Shown piece after piece: positions 1-9,700 of a stretch of 37,488 nucleotides of DNA. The translations under genes and the position numbers were made by a program. Under the pieces are notes generated by a model. That model was not told where the DNA came from, searched no databases, and was given only the letters and a program-made list of their open reading frames with translations. The first letter of the stretch is position 1. Every line of letters begins with the position of its first letter. Origin of the DNA: a bacterium (GTDB lineage: Bacteria; Armatimonadota; JACIXR01). The DNA lies in contig JACIXQ010000018.1 in assembly GCA_014360465.1 (NCBI GenBank), positions 1 through 37,488 on the forward strand, given 5' to 3'.

Positions 1-13
1 TAATTTGGATGTG

Positions 14-206
14 GGGAGGAACAATGACTTTTAGCACACATCTATCCGGGCTCGATACGGCCCTTATAGGTGCTTCGCCGAGGTTAGCCAGAAAACAAGA
101 CTTCGGGCTCGGAAGTTGGCCCATGCGCATACTCGGCTTTACCTCCGCCACATCCGGAAAGGGAAAGTGGCGCCTATCTTTTAAAATGAAAGTCATTGCT
201 CCTCCC
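14..206. other. Nested stem-loop element, possible structured ncRNA or small mobile element
   Basis: Bases 14-33 pair with 187-206 over 20 positions with one mismatch (A21/C199) and one G-U pair (32/188), forming a long closing helix. Inside it are further helices: 48-51 with 60-63, 66-70 with 173-177, 77-82 with 132-137, 87-90 with 117-120, 100-104 with 112-116, and 146-151 with 167-172. The last helix stacks directly on 66-70/173-177. Bases 78-82 could alternatively pair with 108-112 instead of 132-136, so two mutually exclusive folds exist. No open reading frame here looks real. I do not recognise the family. It could be a structured RNA, a HEARO/OMEGA-like relic or a palindromic MITE-like element. 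The transcribed strand cannot be decided, because the mismatches and G-U pairs trade places between strands. It lies directly against a truncated DUF1559 gene, which suggests insertion or rearrangement. Confidence 0.6.
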
Positions 207-880
207 ATTTTATCAATTTTTCCTTACCTTTACCATACCAACAGGATTGGGATGAACGCTTCCCTGTCTGGTGGACCCCTTGTTGGACAGGACCTGCTTA
301 TGCCCCTGGTAGCTCAATGACTGGTGGCAATAACCGACCCGATAACCCACCCTGGTGGGTGAGAATCTATCCCTATGTGAAGAATGGTCAAGTATTTACT
401 TGTCCTTCCCATACTGGTTGGGCTGTGCATCAGGGTTGCGGTGGAGTGGTTAATAATACTACTTCCTGTGGTCAAAGACCGTGGCAAAAACTCGGCGAGC
501 CACTTTCAAGGATTAGCTTTGGTATGGACGAGCTTATCTTCAACGACTACGAGGGGAGGGCTAGTCTAGCAAGATATCAGCATCCCGCCGAGACATTTAT
601 TATTGGAGAAAGTATGGGTACAGGGGTTTTCGGGACGGGACTTTGTTGCCCTGGACACCCTTTACAGGGGCTGATACGCCGTGTGGCTACTGCTAACTGG
701 GACGCTAGACCTACCTGCTGCGATCGCGGTTTCTACATCCAAGATGTAGCGGAAAAATACACACGGCATAGTGGGGGCCAGGTCATCATTTTTATGGATG
801 GACATGCTAAATGGTATCAATGGAGCCAATGTAAAGATTATCATTTCGGAGGGACAATCCGTATGAGTTTGTGGGAATGA
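185..880 (+). pseudogene. 5'-truncated DUF1559 / H-X9-DG pseudopilin-like protein
   Basis: The open frame runs from just after a stop at 182-184 to the stop at 878-880. DUF1559 proteins carry a type IV prepilin N-terminus, a conserved region ending in a QDxDE(R)FP-like block, and a C-terminal H-X9-DG motif. The QDWDERFP block is visible around 242-265. The H-X9-DG motif is exact: His at 767-769, nine residues, then Asp-Gly at 797-802. The prepilin peptide and hydrophobic helix are missing, and the frame has no ATG, GTG or TTG before the ATG at 317. The residues just before QDWDERFP resemble family sequence only weakly. The structured element at 14-206 sits where the N-terminal coding sequence should be. 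I therefore call it a broken gene. A weaker alternative is expression of a 187-residue fragment from 317. Confidence 0.65.
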
Positions 881-918
881 TGGAGTTAAGGACGAATTTT
901 TTAAATTTTTTATAGGAT

Positions 919-964
919 AGTAGGTTGCTTCTTGCTAATATTGTGCTGCAAGAAGCAACCTACT
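919..964. repeat. Perfect 17-bp inverted repeat (hairpin)
   Basis: Bases 919-935 are exactly complementary to 948-964, with a 12-base loop (936-947). The hairpin lies between the DUF1559 remnant and the GxGYxYP gene, and its 3' arm ends only 6 bases before the Shine-Dalgarno at 971-977. No U-run follows it on either strand, so it is not a textbook terminator. It could be an RNA hairpin controlling the downstream gene, a REP-like palindrome, or a terminator with a poor U-tract. Confidence 0.8.
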
Positions 965-970
965 TCTTAA

Positions 971-977
971 AAAGGAG
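971..977 (+). promoter_or_regulatory. Shine-Dalgarno deciding the start at 988
   Basis: AAAGGAGG-type sequence about ten bases before ATG 988. It rules out the earlier in-frame TTG at 925, which lies inside the hairpin at 919-964. Confidence 0.85.
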
Positions 978-987
978 GCAGAAGATT

Positions 988-3813
988 ATGTGGTTTCTCA
1001 GAATTACCCTCTTTATATCTCTCCTCTTTATGAGTTTGTATTTGAGAGCTGAAACACCGACTAAAAAAGTCGCTATATTTTGTGAGAGAGGTTTCCCTTA
1101 CTACATCTCACCAGTGTCAGTGAGACCCGAAATCATTGCCGATGCACTTAAAACTTGTGGAATCCAGACAGAAGTTGTATCAGGAAGCGAGATTGCTAGT
1201 AAATCTCGCTTCAACTCCGATAGGTATCAAATCTTAGTATATGTATATGGGAATACATTTCCTTATTTGGCTTACGAAAATTTGCGCAATTTTCACGGTA
1301 ATGGTGGCAGTTTTGTATTCGTTGGAGGAGCTCCCTTTACACATCCCTGTATTAAAGAAGGAGACATATGGGTAGATGTAATGGATAAGTTTGGCTCAGA
1401 ATTCTATTCCCATAACAAGATAGGAAGCGTTGGAGTGGAGCAGGTTGCACATCCAGAGGGATTTTTTTATTTCAAACAAAATGACCCTATAGGATTGGGA
1501 AACTTTCAATGGGAGAGCTTACCAAATATAGGTATTGTCCAATATCCTGTAAGTTCGACGGATTTAAACGATGAATTTTTAGGAATTGTTGGAGTTATCA
1601 AGGACGGGATTCTCAAGGGATATCCTTTTGCAATTGTAAAACACAATTGCAACGACTTCAAAGGAGCAATTGATGTCTGGCTTGGTTGTAATTTGCTTGC
1701 ATTGCTTCCCGAGGATTTTATCTATCAAATCACTATAAAAAGTGTTGCTTTTATACTCAAGGAAAAGAAATTAGTCAGCGACCAGGAATTTAATTCAATT
1801 ATATCCAGAGCAGAGAAATATTTTCCTACATATGCGGAAATAAAGCAAAGAATAAAGCGCAATTACTGGTTACCCCGGTCATTGCCACCCGCTAAAGAAA
1901 TTTTTGTTCTGGATATAAGTGGTAGCCCACAGGATGAACAACTTTTGGCAGTATCCATGCAAGGGATAATAAACAGAAGAAAACCACGGATCTATTTGAT
2001 ATCATCCATTCAGGACCAGAAATGGTTGGAAGTAATTTCGCGAAAAGGTTATGTGGTCAGAAAAGAGAAAAATATATGGAAACTTTTGAAAAGATTTGAA
2101 AAAGAAATCAAAGGAGCAGTGATCTATGATCCTAATATGCCGGATACCATAAATATCGCTACGATGGTTTCTTCTGTAAAGTCTGCTGTAATAGTCTCGC
2201 CCTGGATTGAAGAAAGGTTGCGTTTTCCCATTATAGATGACCTGCGAAATCGTTTTAGCAACAGAATGGAAGCTTACGAGTGGGCATTTCGTTCCTTATG
2301 GCCACAATTAAACCACTCTGTCCTTGCAATAATGCATCCTTCCTGGGTTTTTCCACGTGATTATCTGATAGAATTCAAAGTATTCACCTTCTGGTTAGAT
2401 GGAATCGCCAATTGTTGGATTCCTCCGGAAGATATCCTTTTCCTTAAAAAACTGTTGGTTTTAACCCCTCCCCATATCCCTATATTAGGGTGGTGGCAAA
2501 ATGGTGAGGGGGAAGGGTCAGGCATAGGTGAATCAACAGGGGTTATGTTTTCTTCGAAGTATGGGAAAGTAACAGTGGCAACTGCTTTATGTGCCAATCT
2601 AAGTTTGCATTCTGGAGTAGAAGTCAATTCCCCTCTCCATCAGCAACCGGCGCAAGAGTTTGGGGAAGTAGAACCTAAGGTATATATTTCTTTTTTGCTT
2701 TCGGATGGGGATAATTTCGGAGCGAATCTCTATTGGGTGATAAAAAGCAAGTACGACCAGAAGGAAAGAGGGGAAGTTCCGATGGGTTGGGCTTTCTGCC
2801 CCACCCAACTTGAATTAACCCCTGGAGTAGTGGAGTATTTTTACTCTAACGCTACCCCAAACGATTACTTCTTATCTGCTGATGGAATAGGGTATATATG
2901 GCCAAATTATTACGGAAGAAACTTCCGATACCCTCTGAATCTGTATAGAGAGTTTTTAAATCTTTCCAAAAAATATATGCAAAAAGTGTCTCATAACCAG
3001 TTGTGGATTTTGCAGGGGGACGGTGTAAAGGAGGAAGTGGCAAAGGTTCTCAAACCAGCTGCTCTGTTTAATGAATGGTTTCCTTCACCAGTAGGCGAAA
3101 CTTCCCGTATGTTCCAATGGGATAGCAATAAATGTTTGTTTTTTTGGCCCATAACTCACCCCTGGATGGGATGGCGGGCAGATGCATTTAAGAAGCCCGA
3201 ATCCTATGTGAAAGAAATCAGGTCTTCTACCCCCCATACACGTCCAGCATTTTTAGTATCAGCGGTCAACGGTTTCTCTATTGGTCCTAGAGAAGTCAAA
3301 AAAATTATGGAAATGCTTGGTGAAGATTATATAGCTGTAAGACCTGATATGCTGGTCAAATTATACTCCAAATGGTTAGAGGAGGGTGTGATTATCAGAG
3401 AGGACAGGGGAAATCTAGATAGAGAATGGTATACCTCCCCTGGTGGGACCTGTTGGGTAAAAAAGCTGATTGATTTAAAGAAACTGGGTGATTTGAAAGA
3501 CTTTAAGAAAGCTGAAATATATGCCCTTGTAAAAGGTAGAAAGAATCAGTGTGTTAAGTTCTTAGTAAACGGGAAGGAGTACACCTATCTACTGCGAAGC
3601 GATGATTGGGAATTTGCAACATTTACGGTAGATATTGGGAACCTGGGGTTAGGAATAAATGAGATTTGCTATACAGGGAACCCATTTGCTACGCTATTTA
3701 CCGCTGGTGATTCATCTATTTGTTTTAAGCATTCATTTTATCAAGGAGATGATGGCGTCTGGCGTGATCTCGAGGGAGAGCTTATCTGTTTTATAAAATT
3801 ATTAAGACAATAA
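988..3813 (+). CDS. Secreted GxGYxYP-motif protein
   Basis: Protein of 941 residues. The ATG at 988 follows a strong Shine-Dalgarno and gives a clean signal peptide (MWFLRITLFISLLFMSLYLRA). Residues about 25-310 form an alpha/beta domain with a GGSFVFVGG strand, reminiscent of glutamine-amidotransferase-like or trimerisation folds. Residues from about 315 match the GxGYxYP N-terminal domain (MQGIINRRKPRIYL). The C-terminal domain carries SFLLSDGDN and the name-giving motif as GIGYIWP at residues 633-639. The family has no established biochemical role but is common near carbohydrate-active genes in Bacteroidota, Planctomycetota and Armatimonadota-like bacteria. It heads a run of same-strand genes including a membrane protein and glycoside hydrolases, so an extracellular glycan-related role is likely but unproven. 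Family assignment is firm; function is unknown. Confidence 0.85.
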   Translation: MWFLRITLFISLLFMSLYLRAETPTKKVAIFCERGFPYYISPVSVRPEIIADALKTCGIQTEVVSGSEIASKSRFNSDRYQILVYVYGNTFPYLAYENLRNFHGNGGSFVFVGGAPFTHPCIKEGDIWVDVMDKFGSEFYSHNKIGSVGVEQVAHPEGFFYFKQNDPIGLGNFQWESLPNIGIVQYPVSSTDLNDEFLGIVGVIKDGILKGYPFAIVKHNCNDFKGAIDVWLGCNLLALLPEDFIYQITIKSVAFILKEKKLVSDQEFNSIISRAEKYFPTYAEIKQRIKRNYWLPRSLPPAKEIFVLDISGSPQDEQLLAVSMQGIINRRKPRIYLISSIQDQKWLEVISRKGYVVRKEKNIWKLLKRFEKEIKGAVIYDPNMPDTINIATMVSSVKSAVIVSPWIEERLRFPIIDDLRNRFSNRMEAYEWAFRSLWPQLNHSVLAIMHPSWVFPRDYLIEFKVFTFWLDGIANCWIPPEDILFLKKLLVLTPPHIPILGWWQNGEGEGSGIGESTGVMFSSKYGKVTVATALCANLSLHSGVEVNSPLHQQPAQEFGEVEPKVYISFLLSDGDNFGANLYWVIKSKYDQKERGEVPMGWAFCPTQLELTPGVVEYFYSNATPNDYFLSADGIGYIWPNYYGRNFRYPLNLYREFLNLSKKYMQKVSHNQLWILQGDGVKEEVAKVLKPAALFNEWFPSPVGETSRMFQWDSNKCLFFWPITHPWMGWRADAFKKPESYVKEIRSSTPHTRPAFLVSAVNGFSIGPREVKKIMEMLGEDYIAVRPDMLVKLYSKWLEEGVIIREDRGNLDREWYTSPGGTCWVKKLIDLKKLGDLKDFKKAEIYALVKGRKNQCVKFLVNGKEYTYLLRSDDWEFATFTVDIGNLGLGINEICYTGNPFATLFTAGDSSICFKHSFYQGDDGVWRDLEGELICFIKLLRQ

Positions 3814-3823
3814 TCTCGCTGTT

Positions 3824-5677
3824 ATGAACAGATTTAGAGTTTTTATCTGGGCTTTCATCCTCATACCACTTAATTCCTATCTTGTTATTATGGGAGAGGT
3901 TTTTTATTATCCGCTTCATACCACAGCTGTTTCCCTTTTTTACAATGCATTAGTTACACTCATTTTGTTACTTGCCTTAAATGCATTTCTATTAAGAAGT
4001 TTTCCTCGGCTATCTCTCAGCAGGGAAGAAATTTTGTTGATTTACATTATGATTTGCCTATCTACTTCACTATGTGGGCATGATATGCTGCAGATACTTA
4101 TGACGCTTTTAGGGCACGCTCATTGGTTTGCTAATGAGCAAAATAGATGGGCAGAGAAGTTCTTCCAATATTTGCCGGGTTGGTTGATAGTTACACAAAA
4201 AGATGTTTTGGAAGGTTATTATTGTGGTGGTTTTTCTCTTTTGCAAAGTGTAAAAGCTTTCCTAAAACCAATGATTAGCTGGGGTGTTTTTACTTTAATC
4301 CTTTATTGGACACTTTATTATTTTACAGCCCTTCTCAGCGATGGCTGGATTCACCAGGAACGATTAACTTTTCCAATCGCTCAAGTCCCTTTAGAGTTAA
4401 CGCGTGAAAGAGATTCTATTTTCAAAAACAAATTATTCTTGGTGGGTTGCGGTATTGCTGGGATAAGTGATATATGGCATGGCGTACATTATCTTTTGCC
4501 TTACTTCCCTGACCTATCTTTGAAGTGGGACTTGAGCGTATATATCTCAACATTGTCTCCTCCTTGGAATGCGATAGGTTGGACACCCCTTTGTATTTAT
4601 CCATTTGCGATCGGATTGAGCTACTTCATTCCTACAGACCTTGCTTTTTCTTGCTTTTTTTTCTACTGGTTATGGAAACTTCAAATGGTGATTAGAAATG
4701 CAGTGGGCATTCCTCCAATGCCCGGACCTTATCAGAGTGCTCAATCTTCAGGAGCTTGGATAGGTTTCGGTCTAATAACCATTTGGTTTGGAAGAAAATA
4801 TATTTTGCAACAAGTAAGGAAAAGGGAAATCACTAATTTGGTAAATTTTTCTATAGGTTTTTGTTCGCTTATAGCATTTGGAATCACGATGGGGATGTCT
4901 CTTCAAGTAGCAAGTCTATATTTTGCCCTCTATCTTGTCATTTGTATTTCAATAGCCAGGATGAGAGCTGAACTTGGACCACCTACCCACGACCTTTATG
5001 CAGCCGGTCCTGATTGGATAATTTCTTCTTTCGCTGGTTCTAAGGTCCTTGGACCTCAAAATCTTGTTGTGTTCTCCTTACTGTATTGGATAACAAGGGA
5101 TTACCGGAGCCATCCTGTAGGACATATGATTGAGGGTCAGAAGATAACCAGCCAATTTAAAGAAAAGACAACTTTTCCCTTAATTATTCCAGTCCTTTTC
5201 GCTGGTATGCTTGGCTTTTTATCTGCTTTTTTAACATTACTGTATATGTTCGAAAAATGGGGTTTGGCGAGCAAGTTAGGCAATTATTATGGAGTTCATA
5301 TGGCGTGGGAAGCATTCAATAGGCTTGATAGGTGGTTAGAGCAACCCACCGGTCCTGATTTGGCTTCCATAAAACATTTCTTTTATGGATTGGCTTTTGT
5401 TTCTTTCCTTTCTATATTGAAGAAACCTTTTCCTTTTCAGCCTTTTCACCCAGTAGGTTATGCAGTAGCTGGTTCTTGGACCATGTCTTACTTATGGTTT
5501 TCTGTATTTTTAAGTTGGCTTGTGAAGATGTTTATCTTAAAATATGGAGGATTGAGAAGCTATAGGACGTGTATTCCGTTTTTTCTCGGATTTATAGTGG
5601 GTGAATATATTGTATGTGTTTTCTGGGTTCTTTTTGGAACTTTGACAAAAGCAGAAATATATAGATTTTTTATTTAA
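3824..5677 (+). CDS. DUF6785/DUF6784 polytopic membrane protein
   Basis: Protein of 617 residues with roughly twelve or more hydrophobic segments and no cleaved signal peptide; the first helix starts near residue 7 (WAFILIPLNSYLVIMGE). The N-terminal part resembles DUF6785. The last ~90 residues carry DUF6784-type signatures: FHPVGYA, KYGGLRSYR and PFFLGFIVGE. The fold is transporter-like (I recall a resemblance to oligopeptide-transporter-type proteins), but no substrate is known. It starts 10 bases after the GxGYxYP stop with no obvious Shine-Dalgarno, so translation may depend on the upstream gene. Its place beside secreted glycoside hydrolases and a GxGYxYP protein suggests handling of a glycan breakdown product. 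A paralogue is cut by the window end at 37195-37488 and shares these motifs. Confidence 0.8.
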   Translation: MNRFRVFIWAFILIPLNSYLVIMGEVFYYPLHTTAVSLFYNALVTLILLLALNAFLLRSFPRLSLSREEILLIYIMICLSTSLCGHDMLQILMTLLGHAHWFANEQNRWAEKFFQYLPGWLIVTQKDVLEGYYCGGFSLLQSVKAFLKPMISWGVFTLILYWTLYYFTALLSDGWIHQERLTFPIAQVPLELTRERDSIFKNKLFLVGCGIAGISDIWHGVHYLLPYFPDLSLKWDLSVYISTLSPPWNAIGWTPLCIYPFAIGLSYFIPTDLAFSCFFFYWLWKLQMVIRNAVGIPPMPGPYQSAQSSGAWIGFGLITIWFGRKYILQQVRKREITNLVNFSIGFCSLIAFGITMGMSLQVASLYFALYLVICISIARMRAELGPPTHDLYAAGPDWIISSFAGSKVLGPQNLVVFSLLYWITRDYRSHPVGHMIEGQKITSQFKEKTTFPLIIPVLFAGMLGFLSAFLTLLYMFEKWGLASKLGNYYGVHMAWEAFNRLDRWLEQPTGPDLASIKHFFYGLAFVSFLSILKKPFPFQPFHPVGYAVAGSWTMSYLWFSVFLSWLVKMFILKYGGLRSYRTCIPFFLGFIVGEYIVCVFWVLFGTLTKAEIYRFFI

Positions 5678-5696
5678 AAAGGAGAGTGATACGACT

Positions 5697-6767
5697 ATGG
5701 CTATGGAGGAAAGAAATTGGACGAAGGAGACGGACAATTTTCTCAGGGTTGTTGATTTTCGCTATCCTGAATGGATTCCTTGCTCGGTCGGCATCCTGCC
5801 TGCCACCTGGCGAAAGTATAGGGAATCCTTGGAGGAAATCGTTCTCCGCCATCCTCGTCTATTTCCAAATCTAAAAAAGGGAAGCATAGATTTTGATGCA
5901 GTTTACGACCCAGGCTATAGAAAGGGGAGGTTCACAGATTCCTGGGGCTGCGTCTGGGAAAACATTGAAGAGGGAATGGAAGGTATCGTTGTTGGGCACC
6001 CTCTTGAGGATTGGAGCGCTCTGGAAAATTACAAAGTGCCCGACCCACTTGTTCAATGGGATAGAGGACCTGCTCCCGATTGGGAGGAGATGAGGGAACA
6101 ATTCGCTCGGATAAAATCAGAAGGACGCCTCGCTTGGGGTGGTCTTCCTCACGGAGCTATGTATATGAGGATTTATTACTTAAGGGGCTTTGAGAACTTT
6201 ATGATAGATATAGCAACGGAAGAACCACGCCTCCAGAAGCTCATTGATATGGTTTTGGAACACAATATGCGGTTCATTGATAAGTGGCTGGAAATCGGTG
6301 CGGATATTATCAGCTTCGGGGACGACCTCGGTGCCCAGAAAAGCTTGCCCATCAGCCCACGCCATTTCAGGAAATACTTCACTCCTTGCTTCCAGAAGAT
6401 GTTTGGAAGGGTTAGAGAGGCGGGAGCATATGTTTATCTCCACAGCGATGGTCATATCTTGGAGATAATGGATGATTTGATTGAGGCGGGTATGAACATC
6501 ATAAATCCCCAAATCCGTGCCAATACCCTTGAGGGTTTGGTCAAAACCTGTAAGGGAAGGGTTTGCATTTACCTTGACTTGGACCGCCAACTTTTCCCCT
6601 TTGCAACTCCTGATGAAATAAGAAGGCACATTTATGAAGCTGTAGAGGCGCTCTATATGCCGGAGGGAGGGCTTATGCTGGAAGCGGAGATTGAACCAGA
6701 TGTTCCTTTGGAGAACATAGAAGCTATCTGCCAGACGCTTGAAGAAGTGATGGATTACAAAGGCTAA
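5697..6767 (+). CDS. Uroporphyrinogen decarboxylase-like (UroD/MtaA superfamily) protein
   Basis: Protein of 356 residues after a GGAGAG Shine-Dalgarno; ATG at 5697. The central and C-terminal parts show the UroD-superfamily TIM barrel: FGDDLG, SPRHFRKYF, the strand with LHSDGH (His249), INPQ, and a Cys-x4-Cys stretch (TCKGRVC). Those residues fit the Zn-binding, corrinoid-linked methyltransferase branch (MtaA/CmuA-like) better than HemE, whose N-terminal substrate-binding signature I do not see and which would be out of context among glycoside hydrolases. Zn-dependent methyl transfer is therefore an inference. It sits between the DUF6785 protein and a large secreted hydrolase. A B12-binding protein is encoded at 15299-17035 on the other strand, but the two are not in one operon. 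No signal peptide, so it acts in the cytoplasm. Confidence 0.75.
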   Translation: MAMEERNWTKETDNFLRVVDFRYPEWIPCSVGILPATWRKYRESLEEIVLRHPRLFPNLKKGSIDFDAVYDPGYRKGRFTDSWGCVWENIEEGMEGIVVGHPLEDWSALENYKVPDPLVQWDRGPAPDWEEMREQFARIKSEGRLAWGGLPHGAMYMRIYYLRGFENFMIDIATEEPRLQKLIDMVLEHNMRFIDKWLEIGADIISFGDDLGAQKSLPISPRHFRKYFTPCFQKMFGRVREAGAYVYLHSDGHILEIMDDLIEAGMNIINPQIRANTLEGLVKTCKGRVCIYLDLDRQLFPFATPDEIRRHIYEAVEALYMPEGGLMLEAEIEPDVPLENIEAICQTLEEVMDYKG

Positions 6768-6790
6768 AAATCAGAAGGAGAGATTGATAG

Positions 6791-9700
6791 GTGCTAAAAG
6801 AGTTTTTAAAATCGGTGGGGAGTTTTCTTCTTTGCCTCTTCTTTCTGGGCGTTGTTTATGGGGAAAATCTTGTCTCTAATTTCAGCTTTGAAAGGGGAAA
6901 CGATGGTTTTGCTGAGGGGTGGGAGCTTTGGGGTGCAGGTGGCGATAAAGCAGTGAGAACTTATGAACTGAGCAAAGGCGGGCAATTTTGCCTTAAGCTG
7001 GAAAGGCGAAGGAGCGAGGATTGGGTCGGTGGGTCTAGTAATCGCTGGAAAGTTCAGGGGATTAAGAAGTGGTTTGTTTCCGCTTTTATCAATAAGCCAA
7101 AAGGCGGGCTGGATGATTTTCTTTACCTAAGATTCTGGGATGAAAAGGGGAACTTCATACTCCAGACTGGACCGAGATTGCCCTCTCAAACGGAGGGTTG
7201 GAAGCTGGTAAGCGGGTTCGTGGAGACTCCTCCGGGAGCGGAATTTGTTGATTTCAGCGTGCAGGTTTGGTCGCCTGCTCCCTCTATAGTGCTCATAGAC
7301 GATGTTTTCGTAGTTTCAGCGGAAGGGAAAACAGAGGAAGAACTTCGGAGAGAAGCGAAGAAAGCTTCTGAAAATGTTCTTCCTTCATTTTTAATCCCTG
7401 GAACGGAGGGGGAAAGCAGATGGATAGAAAAAAACGAGGGTAGTAGGACCCAGATAGGGGTTAGGACCTTCAAAAATGGCGAAAGCTTAATATATCGGTT
7501 TCCAAGAGGAATTTTCCCATATAATTGTTTCAGGATAGAGAAGATTGGTCCTCTCTATGTTGAGGTTTGGCAGAATAACGAATGGCGAAGATTACGATAT
7601 TCTGCCAAACTGATATCGGGTAGGCAAGAGATTTACAGCTATAAGGTAGAACAGAGAGGCGAATATATCAGGCTAAGATTAGTAGCAGGAAAGAAGGAGG
7701 CGAAGTTTTTCAAGATGGATTTTTGTCCTGATGGACCAGATTTGGATATGGATGGTATCTCGGACATTTTAGAGAAATTTTTGGGAGAGGAGATAGAAAG
7801 GAATAAAGGACCTTTTGCTTGCCGTTTTGAGCCACCGCGAACATCTTTCCAAACCCATATTGGCTACCAGGATATCCACGACTACAAGACCGATATCGTT
7901 ATAATAGCGGACAATAACCCAGAGAAGATTGCTTCCTGGCGTGCTAAAGGTTATGAGGTCCACACTATGTATGGATTCAGAGATGGAGATGCTTGGGTAA
8001 AGGAGCATCCTGAGGAGGTGCAGACGACGGAAAGTGGTCTGAAGCTCACCTGTGGACCAGGTTCCTATTACCTTGTTCCTACAGAAAACAGGGTTCGTAA
8101 GGCTCTTGAGTACTTTCGTAGGGCTCTTGAGGGAGGAACAAGGGCTGTGTGCCCTGAGGAGCCGGAATTTTTCGCCTTCGCTGGTTATAGCGATGCTTTC
8201 AAGAAAGCTTTTGAAGAGCGATACGGGAAATCATGGTCTGCTTCACAGGACCCCCAAAATCGTTGGTTGTGGGAATTGCTAAAAGGGGATATGGAGATAA
8301 ACATTTTGAGCGAAATATACAAGCTGGCGAAAAGCTATGACCCAACCGTCAAGCGTTTTCTCCTCGCTCATTCCCCATTGAATTATACCGCCTTAAGTGT
8401 TGTCTTTCCTCACTATAAAATGTTGAAAACGGGACTCGTTGATGAGGTTATTGACCAGACTTGGTCCGATATGATAAGAGGACCGATGAAATATGCTGGA
8501 GTTAATAAGCAGAGATTGGTGGAGAATGCCTATCTTTGTTATGCTTCGGCTTTAGGTTATGCTCTTGGAATTGTCAAAAATATCTGGTTCATTCAAGACC
8601 CGCTTGCGGATAACCCGTCGTTATCCATTGACGAGTATCGGAGGGAATACGAGGCAAATGTCATCGGGGCGCTCCTTTTACCACAGGTTTCAAATTACGA
8701 AATTCTACCTTGGCCTGAACGAATATCTGGTAGGATCCCTCCTTGGTATGAGAGGGAGATTACAAGTGTTATAAATGCCCTGTCCGAGATGAAGGATTTT
8801 GATGGGAAAGTGGAGTGGGGTAACCCTCACGGTGAAGTGGGGGTTGCATTGGGTGATGGAGCGGTTTACCAGCGTGGTGGTCCTTATGCAAGCGATATGG
8901 ATTCTTTTTATGGTCTTATGCTTCCTGTTCTTTATATGGGATATTTCCTTGAAATTCCCCATCTTGATAGATTCGCTGAAAAGGGCTACCTGGATAAATA
9001 TAAGGTGCTCTTGGTGACATATGACCCGCAAAAACCACTCTCCCCAGCTGTGAACGAGGCGTTAGCTGATTGGGTCAAGAATGGTGGTATTTTGATTATG
9101 TTTGGAGGTGGTGACCCATTTGACTCCGTTGAAGAGTGGTGGAGGAAGCTTGGTTTTGCCTCTCCTCAGGATCACCTTCTTAACCTTCTGGGTATAAATG
9201 TGGAAAGCAGAAAGATTTTATCGCCTCAGGACGAGAGCCCTCATTATGAAGTCGCACTTGAAACACCCTATAAGGGTAGAACAGGAGAGAATAGAGGATG
9301 GTATGAAGTCGACCTAACACCTTATCTGGAGAAAACTGGTGAGGTATATGTGAAGTTTGAGGATACCATAAAGGATGATGGTTGGGGACCTGCTGTCTTT
9401 AGGGTTGAGATTGTGGGCGAGAAGGAAGGAAAAGAATTCAAGATTTCCTTCAAACCAGGCGAAGGATTGGAAAATCAGTATATGTTCATAGATAAAGGTT
9501 CACAGATGTTTGGCGATGACTTGCGGTTTGCCGATGGACAGGCGTACTGGATTTATCGTTTCAATTTGGGAAAGAATACCAGGGCGAGGTTGAGGGTGGA
9601 TATACAAAACCAATTTAGGATAAGCATCTCACCCTACGAAGCGAGAATCCCTTCTCAACTTATTGCGTTAGACGACTGTGAGCTTAAAAGCTCACTGCCA

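Noticed and set aside
86-112. Cobalamin riboswitch (AGCCAG resembling the start of a B12 box)
   Set aside because: Only the first bases agree; the rest of the B12 box and the riboswitch layout are absent.
9-320. 103-codon frame at the window start
   Set aside because: It runs through the nested stem-loop element and has no protein-like pattern; the real coding trace (QDWDERFP) is in another frame.
919-964. Intrinsic terminator call for the 17-bp hairpin
   Set aside because: No run of Ts after the stem on either strand.
925-987. TTG start at 925 for the GxGYxYP gene
   Set aside because: It lies inside the hairpin, lacks a Shine-Dalgarno and would hide the signal peptide that starts at 988.
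6180-6629. 149-codon minus-strand frame
   Set aside because: Antisense shadow of the UroD-like gene, whose motifs are intact.
5697-6767. HemE (haem synthesis) as the identity of the UroD-like gene
   Set aside because: The HemE N-terminal signature is not seen, Cys and His positions fit the methyltransferase branch better, and no haem genes are nearby.
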